DNA of 35,769 bases from Chara braunii (GCA_003427395.1 BFEA01000212.1:1920837-1956605); one strand, 5' to 3'; numbered from the stretch's first letter, positions 18,842 to 30,487 are shown. Made by a program: numbers and translations. Notes: generated from the letters alone by a model not told the origin.

Positions 18842-20397
18842 CCGAATTAGAAGAAAAACTGAGCAGAATGGGGATCGAAGAAAGCAAGGAAGATGTACCC
18901 CTTGTGGAAGCAGAAGAGGATGACGTTAGGATTAACGTCAGGGATACATTTGATAGGATGGAGGACCTAGTGGATAAAATGCAAAGACTACATTTGAAGC
19001 TTCAAGGGATATGTGAAGAAGCGGGAAAAGAAGGGGTTGGATGCCCGAAGGTGTTTACCATGGGACGTGGAGGATCGGGAGATGGGCCAAATGAGCCCAA
19101 CCCAAGAATGTTGAGGGCCAACATGGCCGCGAAAAGCAGTGGGGGTCAAGGAAGTGTAAGAGGTATAGTTCCGTTCACTACAAGACGACCCGCGGGAGGA
19201 AATCCTCCAAAGGAGCAAGCACAGGCTTCCCAGCCAGCAGAGGAAGAACCGTCTGTCATGGTAGAAGGTGACGAAGACGAGGATGAGAAAATTAGGGAGG
19301 AAGAAGAAAGGCAGGCGGAAATCAGGGCTAAGAGAAGAAAAGGTGAAGTTAAGGAAGGAAGGTCCAAAAAGGATGAAGCGTCCAGCAAGAAGAGGAAATA
19401 CCAAACTTCGATCGAAGAAGGGGTGGACCTGAAAAGTCTGGTCAATAAATTGTTAGAAGGACACAATGAACTATTAAATCAGAAAGAAATCCTCGCTTCG
19501 GCTCCTAAGCTAAGGGAGATGGTGAAGGCGAGGTTATCACGTCGAAGAGTAGCTTCGGTCCGGATGGGGGACCTGATTCCCAAAGAAGCAAACTGGAGCG
19601 TGACAGGAAGTAAAATGGACTGAAAGTTCATAGGGACTGGGTCCATTGACGTCATGATAAAGGGGAAGATGTGTCCTGGGATGGTTGATACCGGGGCTGA
19701 AATGAACATTATAAACGGAGAAACCGCGGTGAGACTAGGGTTGGAGGTGGATGAAAATGACTGCGGGTTTCTCAATGGAGCCAGCGGCAAGACCGGATAC
19801 ACGGGGGTCGCGTCGAATGTGGTAATAGAGATAGGGAGAGTCAAGGTACACAAGTGTTTTTACGTCATGCCCAACTTGGATCTTCTAATATTATTGGGCA
19901 GGTCATTCCTGTGCAGGTCCGAGTCGCTCGTAATGAACAAGCACGATGGCACGATGTTCGTTATCTTGTGTGACCCCGCCTGTGAAAACTTTGAGGTTAT
20001 CACCTGTAGGAATACCGGCCCTCACAACTCGAAGAACAGACTCAACGCTGGATCCTACACATTCGAGGAGTCAGAGAATTGGAGGAGAGAACTGGAATGG
20101 GAAGAAGGAGAGGAAGAGTCAGATGATGAAGAAGCCAAAGGGCTTGTGTTAATTCTAACAAATATCATTGACGCAGTGAAATTGGTGTCAGCCTATAGGA
20201 TGGTTGACCCCGATGTTGTCAAAGCACTAGCAGAAAGGATCCAAGATGATCCAGAAGGAGGAAGGGTCGATCTTGTCTACCGCCCACCGCCTTCCTCTCA
20301 AGTGATAATACCGCATGCGGCAAATGCACAAGCTGCAGGTCAGCATTTTTTAGAGGTGGGCTCAAGCAGGGCTCCAAAAGGAGGTACAAGACGGTAG
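18787..20397 (+). pseudogene. pro: Spacer domain plus retropepsin-type protease (frame 1)
   Basis: The frame is open from 18742 and has a Met at 18787, overlapping the end of gag in the -1 frame. The first 278 codons are Glu/Lys-rich and probably partly coiled coil (about residues 15-80 and 165-240). A TGA at 19621-19623 interrupts, then the protease follows: VDTGAEMNII with the catalytic Asp-Thr-Gly at 19687-19695, and LLILLGRSFL about 70 residues later, the standard flap-to-dimer arrangement of Ty3/gypsy proteases. A long acidic tail (WEEGEEESDDEE) leads to a stop at 20397. The catalytic triplet is intact. I see no classical slippery heptamer at either frame change, so an indel is as likely as programmed frameshifting. 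Confidence 0.75.
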
Positions 20398-22322
20398 ATA
20401 AGAAAAGTCACCCTGTCCCAATTCTAGTAAGTCAGGAAGAAGGCGTATATTATGAACAAGAAAGAGAACTGATACAATGAATGAGGGAAGGCATTCAGAA
20501 TGGGCCTTGTCGCATCAACGAAGAAACTGAGAAGGAATTGATAATAGGAGAACCTGGGTTTCTGACGAGGCAAGATGAGTAATTGGTGAAAGAGTTGGTA
20601 CGAGAAAAACATGGGGCATATGCCTTTAACGATGATCAACGTGGGAGGTTGGATGTGGACAAGATAGAGATGATCCGCATTTATACTGTACATCATGAGC
20701 CATGGAATGCCCGAGGAGCCAAGTACCTCAATCCCGAAGATCGCAGAAGGGTGGTAGAATATCTAGATGGAAAAATCCGCACAGATGTTGCTGGGTACTC
20801 CAGTGGACCATACGCGTCTTCGTGGTTTTGTTTTATAAAACCAAATGGGATGCTCAGATGGGTACAAGACCTCCAACGGCTGAACACAGTAACCGTAAGG
20901 GATGCTGGAGGACTGCCTAATGCTGACCAACTGTCAGAAGCTTGCGCAGGAAGGTCGATTGTATCACTTATCGACCTCTACTCTGGGTATGATCAATTTC
21001 CAGTCTATCTTGCAAACCGGCCCATCACGACAATGCACACGCCTAGAGGACTGGTACATATGAATGTTGCACCCCAAAGGTGGACCAACGTTGTGGCCAC
21101 GGTGCAACGAAGCATGATCAGGGTAATGCAGCCTATCAGCCCTCGAATCACCGAGCCATACATAGACGATTTTGCAGTTAAGGGTCCGATTGAGAAGGAT
21201 GAGTCAGAGGTGGCTCCAGGGGTGAGAAGGTTTGTATGAGAACATGTTCAAGGATTGAGAGAAGACCTAATGTTACTAGAAGAGTACAACCTCACCGCGA
21301 GTAGAGTGAAGTCGAGGCATTGTGTAAAGGACGTAATTATTCTGGGATACATTTGCAACGAACATGGTCGACGGTCTGATAAGAAGAAGACTAATAAAAT
21401 CCTGGAATGACCCACTCCTTTCAGAAATGTGGGTGAAGTTCGAAGTTTCCTTGGTACCTATGGGTTCTGGAGGAGATTCATAGAAAGATTTGCTAGCAAA
21501 ACAGAGCATCTAAGGAAGCTAGTGCGGAAGGATCAGGAATGGGAATGGGGAAACCATCAGGAAGAAGTGGTGAAGGAGTTGAAGAAGGAATTCAGGGAAG
21601 GAGGCCTGGTGTTGGGGGTACCAGATTTTGACGCAACTATGGAACGACCTTTCATAGTTGAAACTGATGCTGGGCCAACCGCCCTAGGAGGCGTCTTGAT
21701 TCAGACAGACGGTGAAGGGAAGGAAAGACCGCTGAGGTTTGAAAGTCGGACGCTCAACTCAACAAAAATGAATTATTCGCAGTTCAAAAAAGAAGCCTTG
21801 ACAGTCCTGCATTGCCTAAGAATCTTTAGGCATTACCTCTTTGGGAGGAGGTTTGTACTCAAGATCGATCCAACGGCGCTTGTGTACTCACTCGAGAACT
21901 TCTCGCCCTCAGACCCGACCATAGCCAGATGGCTTACTTATATCTGGATGTTCGATTTCCAGTTAGAACGGATCCCTGAGAACAAGAATAGGGCGGATGG
22001 CATGAGCAGAATTGAGTGGGGGAACTAGGAAGATGCTAAGGAAGAAACATCTCCGGTGGATGGATTTTTTGAAGAAGGAGAAGACATGCGGACTCATGTG
22101 AATTGCTGGTTCATGTTCGTTGAGAGTAAGGAAATGAGGAGAGGAAATCCGATGTGGCATCCACCTCCCGAATTTATGAGAGAACCTTCTCTAATACTCA
22201 CACCATTAGAGGAAGATCACTCTTGGGGCGAGAGAAATACCGAGTGGATGATGAAAATAGCTTTGGCTGAAAATTATAGGATGATGGATGAGCCGCGAAC
22301 GATCGAAGCAGGAGTCAAATAG
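20361..22322 (+). pseudogene. pol: Reverse transcriptase and RNase H of pol (frame 3)
   Basis: Frame 3 takes over just before the protease frame ends, with the typical linker YKTVDKKSHPVP. RT landmarks follow: SWFCFIKPNG and LRWVQDLQRLN, SLIDLYSGYDQF, MHTPRGL with APQRWTN, and the catalytic YIDD at 21159-21170. RNase H begins with VETDAGPTALGGVL (Asp at 21666), includes NYSQFKKEAL and LFGRRFVLKIDPT, and ends at NRADGMSR. Core catalytic residues are present. Lesions are TGA near 20481, TAA at 20580, TGA at 21237, TGA near 21407 (before PTPF, where Trp is usual), TAG near 22026 and TAG at 22320. The enzyme would copy element RNA into DNA in the particle, but this copy cannot make it as one chain. 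Confidence 0.85.
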
Positions 22323-22425
22323 GCAGACGAGCAGGTAGCCATGATGGGAAGAATGTATTACCTGACAAATTCGTTGTTACAAGTCCAAGTGAATGATGAG
22401 AGAGGAATGGTGAAGGCTAGTAATT

Positions 22426-23774
22426 GGGGATGATTACGAATTTGATGAAGAGAAGGAAAGAGAATTCGAGCAGGAGGAGATCTCAGAGGAATTCAGGAAG
22501 GAAGAGTATGATGGGTTTTACTTGGAAATGTGGTTGCTCATCTCAGGAGATAAAAGAGAGAGAGAAGTGGGTGAAAGGCACTCCGGATGAGAGATCACTA
22601 TGTGGTAAGAGGTGACCATTTGTTCATCAGAGACAAGAGGGGGCCGCCGCGACGTGTCGTATGTGGGAGGAATCGTCAAATTGACGTAGTAGCCGCGTTG
22701 CATGATGGGATAGTTGGAGGACATCGGAGTTTTGCGACTACTTACAAAAAGGCGATGAAACTCTATTACTGGGAAGGAATGTTTGAGATGACACGAAAAT
22801 ACTGTGAGTCGTGTGTACCCTATCAAATACGATCACCTATCAGGTACAAGGAACCTCTGCATCCTAGATATATCAAGGAAGTAGGGGCGGTTGTTCACCT
22901 GGATCTACTGGCTATGCCACTGGGTCTTGGAGGATATAACTATATATTTGACGCAAGGGACAACCTTACTGGATTCGTTGATGGCAGAGCGATCAGAAAT
23001 AAGACTAGAACAACACTGGCGGATTGCATCAAAGAATATTATCTCAGATATCCGTTCGTATTAGAATTTACAATGGACAGGGGGTCGGAGTTCACATGTG
23101 GGGAGGTGAAGGAGTTGCTGAAGGAATTGGCGGTCATAGGTACTTATACGACTCGGGCTCATCCATAGGGGAATGCACTGGTCGAGAGAGGCCATAGTAC
23201 GATTACTAACTTACTGGCCAAATGGACCAATGGGAAGCCGAACCTCTGGCCAAAGTTCCTAAGGACAGTGTTCTTTGTGGAGAATATTATTGTAAGAAGG
23301 ACGACTGGGTACGCACCGGCAATGCTCTGATATGGTTGCCACGCCACGTTTCCAATTGAAAGTTTCCTGAAAACTTGGCGCAGGCGGGACCTGGAAAACA
23401 ACTTGACCTTGGAGGAACTGCTAGATCTGAGGGCAAGACAGATCAGCACCACTAAGGAGAGGGTTCAGGAAGCGGCCATGCCGGTTGCAGATAGCCGAGG
23501 AAGAGATAAGGAAAGATGGGACAAGCTGCCTAGAGTGAGACTCGAGCCTCTGCAAATTGGCGAAATAGTGCTACTCTACGATTCCTCTTTGGAAATGCAG
23601 TGGTCGCGGAAACAGGACAAACGTTGGTTTGGACCGTTCAAAGTTAGGAAGCAGGGACTTCATGGGGCCTATGAGCTAGAAGAGATGGATGAAACTCCAA
23701 GGGAGGACTGGGTTTCAGGATCTAGACTAAAGAAATTCCAAGTCAGAGAAGAGGTAAGCCCGGCTACGAAATAA
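22426..23774 (+). pseudogene. pol: Integrase of pol with intact DDE triad, two stops
   Basis: A linker (22426-22585) reads in frame 1, and the frame then returns to 3 at 22587, so two compensating indels are likely. The zinc-binding HHCC domain is complete: H39, H46, C73 and C76, counted from the Met at 22587. The catalytic core has Asp at 22902, Asp at 23076 and Glu at 23184, spaced D-57-D-35-E. A TAG at 23166-23168 falls in the HP.GNALVERGH segment, where Gln is usual, and a TGA near 23328 replaces an expected Trp before YG. The C-terminal part has WFGPFKV (about 23624), a GPY/F module, and ends at 23774 without a chromodomain. Integrase inserts the cDNA; here only the stops disable it. Confidence 0.85.
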
Positions 23775-23970
23775 GAAACTTGAGCAGACTGGGAAAGTGT
23801 TTATGCATATATATGTGTATCAGTACCTATGCATGTATATACCCAAGTACCTAAGTATATACTCATGCATGTGTGAATACATATATACATATATATATAT
23901 GTGTGTGTATATGTATACGTGCATGAATGTGAAGGGTATAGTGGGAACGTACATGTGTATGCATACGCAA

Positions 23971-24019
<49 letters not shown>

Positions 24020-24052
24020 CATATATATGTATATGTATATATGTGCGTGTCT
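23775..24052. repeat. AT/TG microsatellite block between pol and the 3' ORF
   Basis: Alternating ATAT, TGTG and CATG-type repeats with an uninterrupted AT run at about 23973-24016. There is no gene, and the ORFs through it are repeat translations. Such a block separates pol from a downstream transcription or splicing unit. Confidence 0.85.
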
Positions 24053-24138
24053 GTGAGTACCAGATAAAGGGGGCGTGGTAAAACTTGTGTTTAATGAGAA
24101 ATGTTGTCGTGATGATGATCTGACCCTTATACCTGTCA

Positions 24139-24160
24139 TTTGCTCATTCTCTGTGTGCAG
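24139..24160 (+). promoter_or_regulatory. Candidate 3' splice acceptor before the downstream ORF
   Basis: A pyrimidine-rich stretch ending TTCTCTGTGTGCAG lies 25 bases before the ATG at 24186. A donor-like GTGAGTAC is at 24053, which would give a 108-base intron, and a donor in the leader RNA is another option. A spliced subgenomic message is the simplest way to express an ORF this far from the promoter. Not proven by sequence. Confidence 0.4.
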
Positions 24161-24185
24161 GCGTAAACCTTGGAAAGAAGAGGTC

Positions 24186-26093
24186 ATGGCGCAGAGAAGA
24201 GCGGTGGCAGGGCCCTCTGGACCTACCTTGAGAAAGGGCGGGCAGAGGAGGGATCAGAGAGTCTCAAGGAGCCTGGAGGAGTTGCCCATTTACAGGGTTG
24301 GCGACATCTTGCGAGTATTCTTACGAGACCTTGAGGAGTGGGCGTTCAGGAGAGAATGGGGTGACAAGGAGAAACTCGCGAATGTGACTGGAGAAGGAAT
24401 GTACCAGAAAATGATTGAAGGAGCGGTGGCAGGATGCACGAGGTGGAGAGTATGCAAGGTGAGGTTGTGGAAGGAGATTGGGGCCTTCCCAAGGGACGAT
24501 GTTGAGGATGACTTAAGATTTGATTGGACCAATCTGGAAGATTTTATCGACAGTTTGCAGCTGGCAGCTGAGAGAGGGGAATGGAGTGAGGAAGAAAAGA
24601 AGAAACAATTGATTGTGAGAACAAAAAAGAGTGAGAAGGAGGAAGTGAAGGGGATCGTGGAAGGGAGTCGAACCTGGCAGAGAATAACGGCAGAATTGGG
24701 GATTGCATACACCCAGGAGAGACAAGGTCAGACAAGGAAGGAAAGGTTGCAGGAAAAGGGGTTATGGATTGGAAGAGAGATGGATGAGCCGCAGGAAAAG
24801 GGTACGGAGGATGAAGAGGAGGATGATGTGCCTTTGAAAAGATTGAGGGACAAGAAAAGGGTCGCCCCCAAGAGCAGCAACGAGGGGTCTGACCAAGCAA
24901 GGGGATATGAACAGAAAGAGGGGGAGACAACAGAAAGGAGGTGGAAAAGCATGGGGGCAAGTGTGGCACCAAAGGAAAGAAAGACTGAAGAGAAAAGATC
25001 AATTGAGTTTGGAAGGAAAGGGGTACAGGAAAAAAGGAGTGAGGAGGGAGAAGGAGCAAAGGAGGCAGGAGAAGAAAAGGAGCTTCAGAAAGGAAGCCAG
25101 ACTCCAAGGGTTGAAAAAATTAAGGGAAAAGGGTCGTTTGAAGGCGAAGAGGGGAAGGAAGGAGAGAAGGGTGAAAAAGAAAACAGGTCAAAAGAAGGTA
25201 AGGGAGAGGAAGCTGAAACAGGAAAGAGGAGACCAAAGTGTGGAGAGTCATCCCAGTTGAGAAAAGAGGTGGAGGAAAGGCAGGAAAGTAAGGAGGAAAA
25301 GACTCAAAAAGACAAGAAGAGGAAAGGATGGAGAAATTATATGATCAAGATGTTACAGGATGATGACTTGCCTGTGAACTCCACGTGGGATGTCAGATTT
25401 GAGAGGATGTTCCTCTCAGAACTAGTGGTAAGTTCAAAACACTCGGGTAACTTGCAGAGGATGATGGGGCTGCATGAGATGTTGGACGAGAAATGCACCA
25501 GACTCTTCGAAGATTATGCTGAGATTGCCAGAAAGATGAGGAAGATGGAAGGAGAAGGTGGAGTGAAGGAAATTGGGGAGGACCTGGACAAAGTAGGGAA
25601 GGGACTCCAGGCAGAACTCAAGGGCAGCACTGAACTCTTCACTCAAGGGTTCTTGGATTACATCCCTGGGCTCTTGAAGGAGATGAGCAGGCTAAGAAAG
25701 GAGGAAGAAGAGAGGGATACCCAGGTGGCAAAATTCATAGGAGACATGAAAGGGATGAGGAAGGAAGTGGAGGAGTTGAAGAAGGGAAAGGAGGAGTTGC
25801 AAAAACAAGTGAGCACCTTGAGGGTTGCCCTGAGTATGAAAGGCAGAGAACTGGAGGATGAAGCAGCTGCAAGAGGAAGGGTGGAAAAAAAGGTGGAAGG
25901 TCTGTGCTCTGAGGTCAGTGTGCAAGGACTGGACCTGGACACTGAGATCTCAGAGAGAAAGAAATTGGGACAAGAGTGGGAGAAAAGATGGGGTGAAATA
26001 TTGAAGGGAATGGAAGAGCTCAAATTGAGCCATGAGGAGAAGAGGGATGAAACCACGAAAGTGGTGGAAAGGCAGGTAGGAGAAGGGACTTGA
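24186..26093 (+). CDS. Intact gag-like ORF downstream of pol (capsid-like plus coiled coil)
   Basis: 635 codons with no stop, starting at GTCATGG, a good initiation context; the frame is open from 24075, but those codons precede the splice acceptor. Residues about 28-170 (SLEELPIYRVGDILRVFLRDLEEW through TWQRITAELGIAYTQE) have the helical, Trp-containing pattern of Ty3/gypsy capsid domains. They are similar in style to the gag at 17204 but not a close copy. Residues about 190-380 are a Lys/Glu-rich disordered-type region. From about 400 to the end, long heptad-like stretches (LLKEMSRLRKEEEE, GMRKEVEELKKGKEELQKQ) predict a coiled coil. A zinc-knuckle ORF follows after 58 bases. Its integrity beside a ruined gag-pol suggests recent activity, trans-use or selection. 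It could be an accessory structural protein. The function is inferred. Confidence 0.7.
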   Translation: MAQRRAVAGPSGPTLRKGGQRRDQRVSRSLEELPIYRVGDILRVFLRDLEEWAFRREWGDKEKLANVTGEGMYQKMIEGAVAGCTRWRVCKVRLWKEIGAFPRDDVEDDLRFDWTNLEDFIDSLQLAAERGEWSEEEKKKQLIVRTKKSEKEEVKGIVEGSRTWQRITAELGIAYTQERQGQTRKERLQEKGLWIGREMDEPQEKGTEDEEEDDVPLKRLRDKKRVAPKSSNEGSDQARGYEQKEGETTERRWKSMGASVAPKERKTEEKRSIEFGRKGVQEKRSEEGEGAKEAGEEKELQKGSQTPRVEKIKGKGSFEGEEGKEGEKGEKENRSKEGKGEEAETGKRRPKCGESSQLRKEVEERQESKEEKTQKDKKRKGWRNYMIKMLQDDDLPVNSTWDVRFERMFLSELVVSSKHSGNLQRMMGLHEMLDEKCTRLFEDYAEIARKMRKMEGEGGVKEIGEDLDKVGKGLQAELKGSTELFTQGFLDYIPGLLKEMSRLRKEEEERDTQVAKFIGDMKGMRKEVEELKKGKEELQKQVSTLRVALSMKGRELEDEAAARGRVEKKVEGLCSEVSVQGLDLDTEISERKKLGQEWEKRWGEILKGMEELKLSHEEKRDETTKVVERQVGEGT

Positions 26094-26151
26094 TGTCAGA
26101 CAGGCAGAAGAAGGAGAAAGAGTCCCTTAGTCTAAGGAAGGAAGAAGGAAG

Positions 26152-26589
26152 ATGGACGAGTTGACTGAGGCTGGGGGAGAAGGACCATCCAGCAAAGAGC
26201 CTCAAGAAGAACCCAGAGTTGATTATTCATCTGCCCCACTGGAGGACAAAGGTGTAAGCTTGGACATGCCTCAACAGAAGACCATGAAGAGGAGTGGGCA
26301 GCCTGGCATGGAATCAGTTGAAGGGGCAGAGAGTCAGACTGAAACATCGAGTGGACCACTGGCCAAAAAAGCCAGACATAACAAGGACCAAAATAGATGC
26401 TTCTTCTGTACAGAGGAGGGTCATTTCAGGGATAGTTGTATTGTATTGGCTGAGTATATTAGGAGAGGGATGGTCAGACTTGACTTAAGAGGGAGGCTGG
26501 TAGCTCGCAATGGGCAGGTGATCATTACAACACCTGAGGGTGGCAGGGTGACACTTCATAGGATGCTAGGGTTGGCAATGGACTTATGA
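26152..26589 (+). CDS. Zinc-knuckle ORF, probably the C-terminal part of the second gag-like unit
   Basis: 145 codons starting at an ATG after an in-frame TAG. The first half is acidic and low complexity. At residues 83-96, CFFCTEEGHFRDSC is a perfect CX2CX4HX4C retroviral-type zinc knuckle (26398-26439). It is followed by a conserved-looking tail with IRRGMV, GQVIITTPEGG and VTLHRMLG. A knuckle followed by a short strand-rich tail of this kind is familiar from Ty3/gypsy gag C-termini in fungi and algae (from memory). Capsid-like domain, coiled coil and knuckle in this order make a complete gag layout. The gene is either split by a stop and frame change, or expressed as two proteins. It lies in frame 1, whereas the preceding ORF is in frame 3. 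Confidence 0.65.
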   Translation: MDELTEAGGEGPSSKEPQEEPRVDYSSAPLEDKGVSLDMPQQKTMKRSGQPGMESVEGAESQTETSSGPLAKKARHNKDQNRCFFCTEEGHFRDSCIVLAEYIRRGMVRLDLRGRLVARNGQVIITTPEGGRVTLHRMLGLAMDL

Positions 26590-28074
26590 GGATAGAAAGT
26601 ATCAGAGATGTGAATTGAGGAGAGAGGGTGTATGAGTGAATAGGAAAGGGTAGAACTTAGTAGGACGGGAGGCATGAACATTCAGAGGAAATAGATAAGG
26701 GTGAGTGGGTGAGTTATTAATGACACTTGTATCATACTTATATTTTATATCTATATGTATGAGATCAGGGGCAGATGAGTTAGTGACCTCAAAACACTTC
26801 ACGTTGTGTGCATTCCGGTGTCTATGATTGTCAAGTCTCTTCTATGGATGAGTACCTCCCCTCGTCTATCACTGTTTAAAGATCCTCTGAGGTATGGAAT
26901 GGTGGTAGAGGGACGGGCGGGTCAACGAATGAATGAAAGGCGACAGAAGAATGAGTGATCTGATGCTGGATTAAATCTATATCCATAATTAGAAATGTCA
27001 TGCTATGGTATGAGCAAATACCTCTCATGAGGTAAAACATTGTGTTTTACAAAATGGATTTGGGTGGATGATTGTTGTTGGTCTCAGACAAGCAAAAGAG
27101 TCAACAAATATTTATTTTATTTAAAAATAATAGTTTATATATAATACAAATGACCCCGAGGTGCGTGCCTCACCGAGCTATGATCAAAGACTTGGAGGGC
27201 ACAACCCTGAGTGGCAGTCTGACGATTGCTCAATTTATTAAAAATCTCATTTATTTGGTTTATTTAAAAGGCATCGTTCATCCATTTCAAGGGTTATTCT
27301 GAGGGCATAAATTACCAAGCCTATGGTGAAAATTTGGCATCGTTGGGACGTAACTCCCAGTGTGGGTTGCTGACCTAGCATAACCAGGCAGCGGACCCTT
27401 CGACTTTGGCCTAAAAGAGGGACTAGAGGGGATGGTCACCCTAGTGAAGGGACCTATTCAGGTGGATGTCGAAGGAGTCGAGATTAGTCTTGAAATTTAT
27501 ATTTTGAAAAGATAGGATGATTAACCCATAGTTGAGCAACCAACGAGGGTAACCACCGATAAGCAACAACACGGTGGGGCGCAGCTCCGGCCTGATCAGC
27601 AGGACTGTGGTGGGTCATGATGGAGACCGCTGCCCTCCTGTATTAGGCTTCGGGCAGGACAACAGGCAACTTTGGACAATTGATATCAAGAGTTAAAACG
27701 ACCAAGGTCTCGGTTAGGACCCGCGTTTGACGGGATGAGTTCGTACGCGAACACCAACCTCGAAAACAACCAACGAATACCTGGATCGAAAGTCTAAGGG
27801 AGTGGGGAAAGCAAAGGCGCATTGTCATACTTAACTATTTCATATACAGTAGTACAGATCAAGTATCCCCACTTCAATTCACTCAGTTATATTATAATGT
27901 GGGAGACCCGGGTTAAAATCCCGGTAGTAGTAATGAAAAGTGAGGTGACGACGTCAATCCTGAACCACATCTCATCCCAGGATTCGGATTTAACGAATTG
28001 CTTGTCGAAATCCTTCTGTTGTTTGGATATAGTTTTTCGAGCAACGGGAACGTCGCTTAATGGGTATGGGATAC
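26590..28074. other. Non-coding 3' internal region before the 3' LTR
   Basis: About 1.5 kb without a supported gene. It contains the T-arm-like hairpin at 27908-27924. The stretch directly before the LTR (AATGGGTATGGGATAC) is only moderately purine-rich, so the polypurine tract is weak or diverged. Confidence 0.6.
27908..27924 (+). other. tRNA T-arm-like hairpin (possible SINE or tRNA relic)
   Basis: CCGGG, a seven-base loop TTAAAAT, then CCCGG. It follows GGGAGA and, about 30 bases earlier, ACTCAGTT, resembling the A- and B-box spacing of a tRNA-derived SINE head. The B box has an A where TTC is expected, so it is probably inactive. Confidence 0.35.
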
Positions 28075-29761
28075 TGTTGGACCAAATACCCTTACAAGGG
28101 TATTTGGCCATGCTTTGCATTTGACACGGTGACGACATTGGCTACCATGATGGAGCCAGTCTGAAAGGAAAGGATGTGCACGCTTGAAGTGTGACGCTCG
28201 AAACGAACTCCTCAGCCAATAAGGCCGGGGCAAAATTGGTGAGAAATTTTCGAGAGTATGAGCGTGCGTTATTGTGACGCACGCTGAGATGGTCAGGATC
28301 AGTAATAATATCCCTCAACAAAAGAGGTCGAGGGGTCAGGTGGGTTAATGGTGTGTCAGGTAGATCTAAGGCACGCACTGAGACTTGGTCTAGTACCTGT
28401 TTGTCTTCCAGTACCAGGTATTCTAAAAATTTTCGGCTTTGTCTTCCCCAACTCGGCCTCCGAGTTGAGTAACCGCCGCATCTACCTCGATGAGGTGTGA
28501 CACCGACCTACCTGTTGCTTGAACGTCGTCCATCGCGCTTAAGGTGTAGCAGATCTCTTTTACCGCCACGTGAGTGTTTTTCCCATCGCGACTCTTGAAT
28601 ATCGCGGCCATAACTAAGTACCGGCCGACCCGCCACCTGGGTATTTTTCCGCTGCAAAACCCCAAAGCCACGAGTATAGGTAAGTACTAGCCCTTCGGGC
28701 CCTCCAATCGGCCCACTGCCTTTGAGGGCCACGTGCACACTCAAGCAGGCGAGCACTTAGACAGGCGCACAGACCTGCAAGCATGCGCACACACAGATTT
28801 GGGAAACGGGTTTGGTCCAAAGGTCGGACTGGGCCCGCTACTATATACGTACTGAGTTACTCCACTTCTACTCGAAGTGGGAACTAGCTCAGCGATAGTG
28901 CTTGATAAGCGGGGGATGTGGGGATCGAGGTCCGCCGCCCTCTGAGCTAGCTCTCTTTTGACAGGGAGCTCTACCTTTTGTTTTGCCTGGGTTTGAACGG
29001 TCGGGACTCGAACCCACGACCTCTTTACCAGGGTTAGTTGTAGTAGTTGCCTCGTTGAAACGAGACACTATACTTGGCAGTTAGTAATAGTTCTTGTTAG
29101 ATTCGTTTATTCTTTAATTTTTTTATTTTATTTAGAAAGATAGATTCGTTTCTCTTTACCCGTGAGCACTATTTCCCATATTCGTTTCGGGGAATCTGCA
29201 CCCGAAAGCCGGGCGGATTCGAGGCTCCGATCGTCTCTACCGTGTGGCATCAGCCTATAGCACGGGTTCCCCTCGTTGGGGAGAGAGCAAGCACGTGAGA
29301 TCGCGCAGACGCAAGGTTGGAGGCGGCCGCACGGTAGGAAGAAAGAACGCGGAGCAGGATAGACAACGTGCGGGAGTGCGCGCGCAGGGGGTGACCAAGC
29401 GCGGGAGTAGGGCATGCGCAACCAACTAGAGATAGCACGGTGGACAAGGAGGAGACCACGAGGAAAGCAAGGGAGAGTCGCGCACCGAGTAAAGGAGAGG
29501 TCGCGCGTCAACGAGGGAGAAGGAGTTGCGCAAAGAAGGAAAGGCGACCACGCAGAAGAAAAGTGGTGCGCGGGGGAAAGGCAGTAGGAGAGAGTAATAG
29601 ATAAGTGGGAGGAGGAGGAGGATAGAGGGAATCGAAGAAGAAAAAGAAGAAGAAGAATGAAGGAGGAAGAAGAAGTAGAAGTAAGAGGAAGAAGAAGAAA
29701 GAGAAGAAGAAGGAAATTGAAGAAGTAGGAGGGAAGGAGAAGAGGAGAAGAAAGCACCTAC

Positions 29762-30451
29762 CTGACCATGCGGTCGGACGACGACAAGTTAACGGTGTGG
29801 CGACAACGACGGCTCCGACAACGACGGCATCTAGCGGGCAACGACGACGACGAGAAGGGGAACGGGTAAGTCTGCAATCACGCAGCTTACCTTATGATAC
29901 TTTCATCAATAGAAATAAGTAAATAAATAAATAAATAAATCGAATGAATCTACCACTAGAATGAGGAAAGATTCACTACTACATGTGGGTGTGGGTGTGA
30001 GAGAGAGAGTGACAGAGAGTACTTCGATAGACTCATCAAGCAACTTACCTGGCGTGGAGTAAGTCGTCGTAGGCCGCGGCGGGCTTCGCGCAGCTCTCCT
30101 CTAAGGGATGGGAAGATCAATCGTATCCTCCACTGCAACGTTGCAATAATTTGCTACTACATGTGTGTGTGGGTGTGTGTGACGTTCATGATTCGACCAA
30201 GGTGTGTGTGTGGGTGTGAGAGTAAGTCTGAGTGAGAGAGACAGTACTTCGATAGACTCATCAAGCAACTTACCTGGCGTGGAGTAAGTCGTCGTAGGCC
30301 GCGGCTGGCTTCGCACAACTCTCCTGTAAGGGATGGGCAGATCGATCGTATCCGCCGCTGCAACGTTGCAATAATTTGCTACTACATGTGTGTGTGTGTG
30401 TGACGTTCATGATTCGACCAAGGTGTGTGTGTGGGTGTGAGAGTAAGTGTG

Positions 30452-30487
<36 letters not shown>

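Noticed and set aside
24544-25107. 187-codon and other minus-strand ORFs under the 3' gag-like gene
   Set aside because: Antisense shadows of a Lys/Glu-rich gene. The Ser/Leu/Pro-rich products are typical artefacts.
27330-27350. TTTGGCATCGTTGGGACG resembling a primer-binding site
   Set aside because: It lies near the 3' end of the internal region, far from any LTR end, and the site at 14570 fits better.
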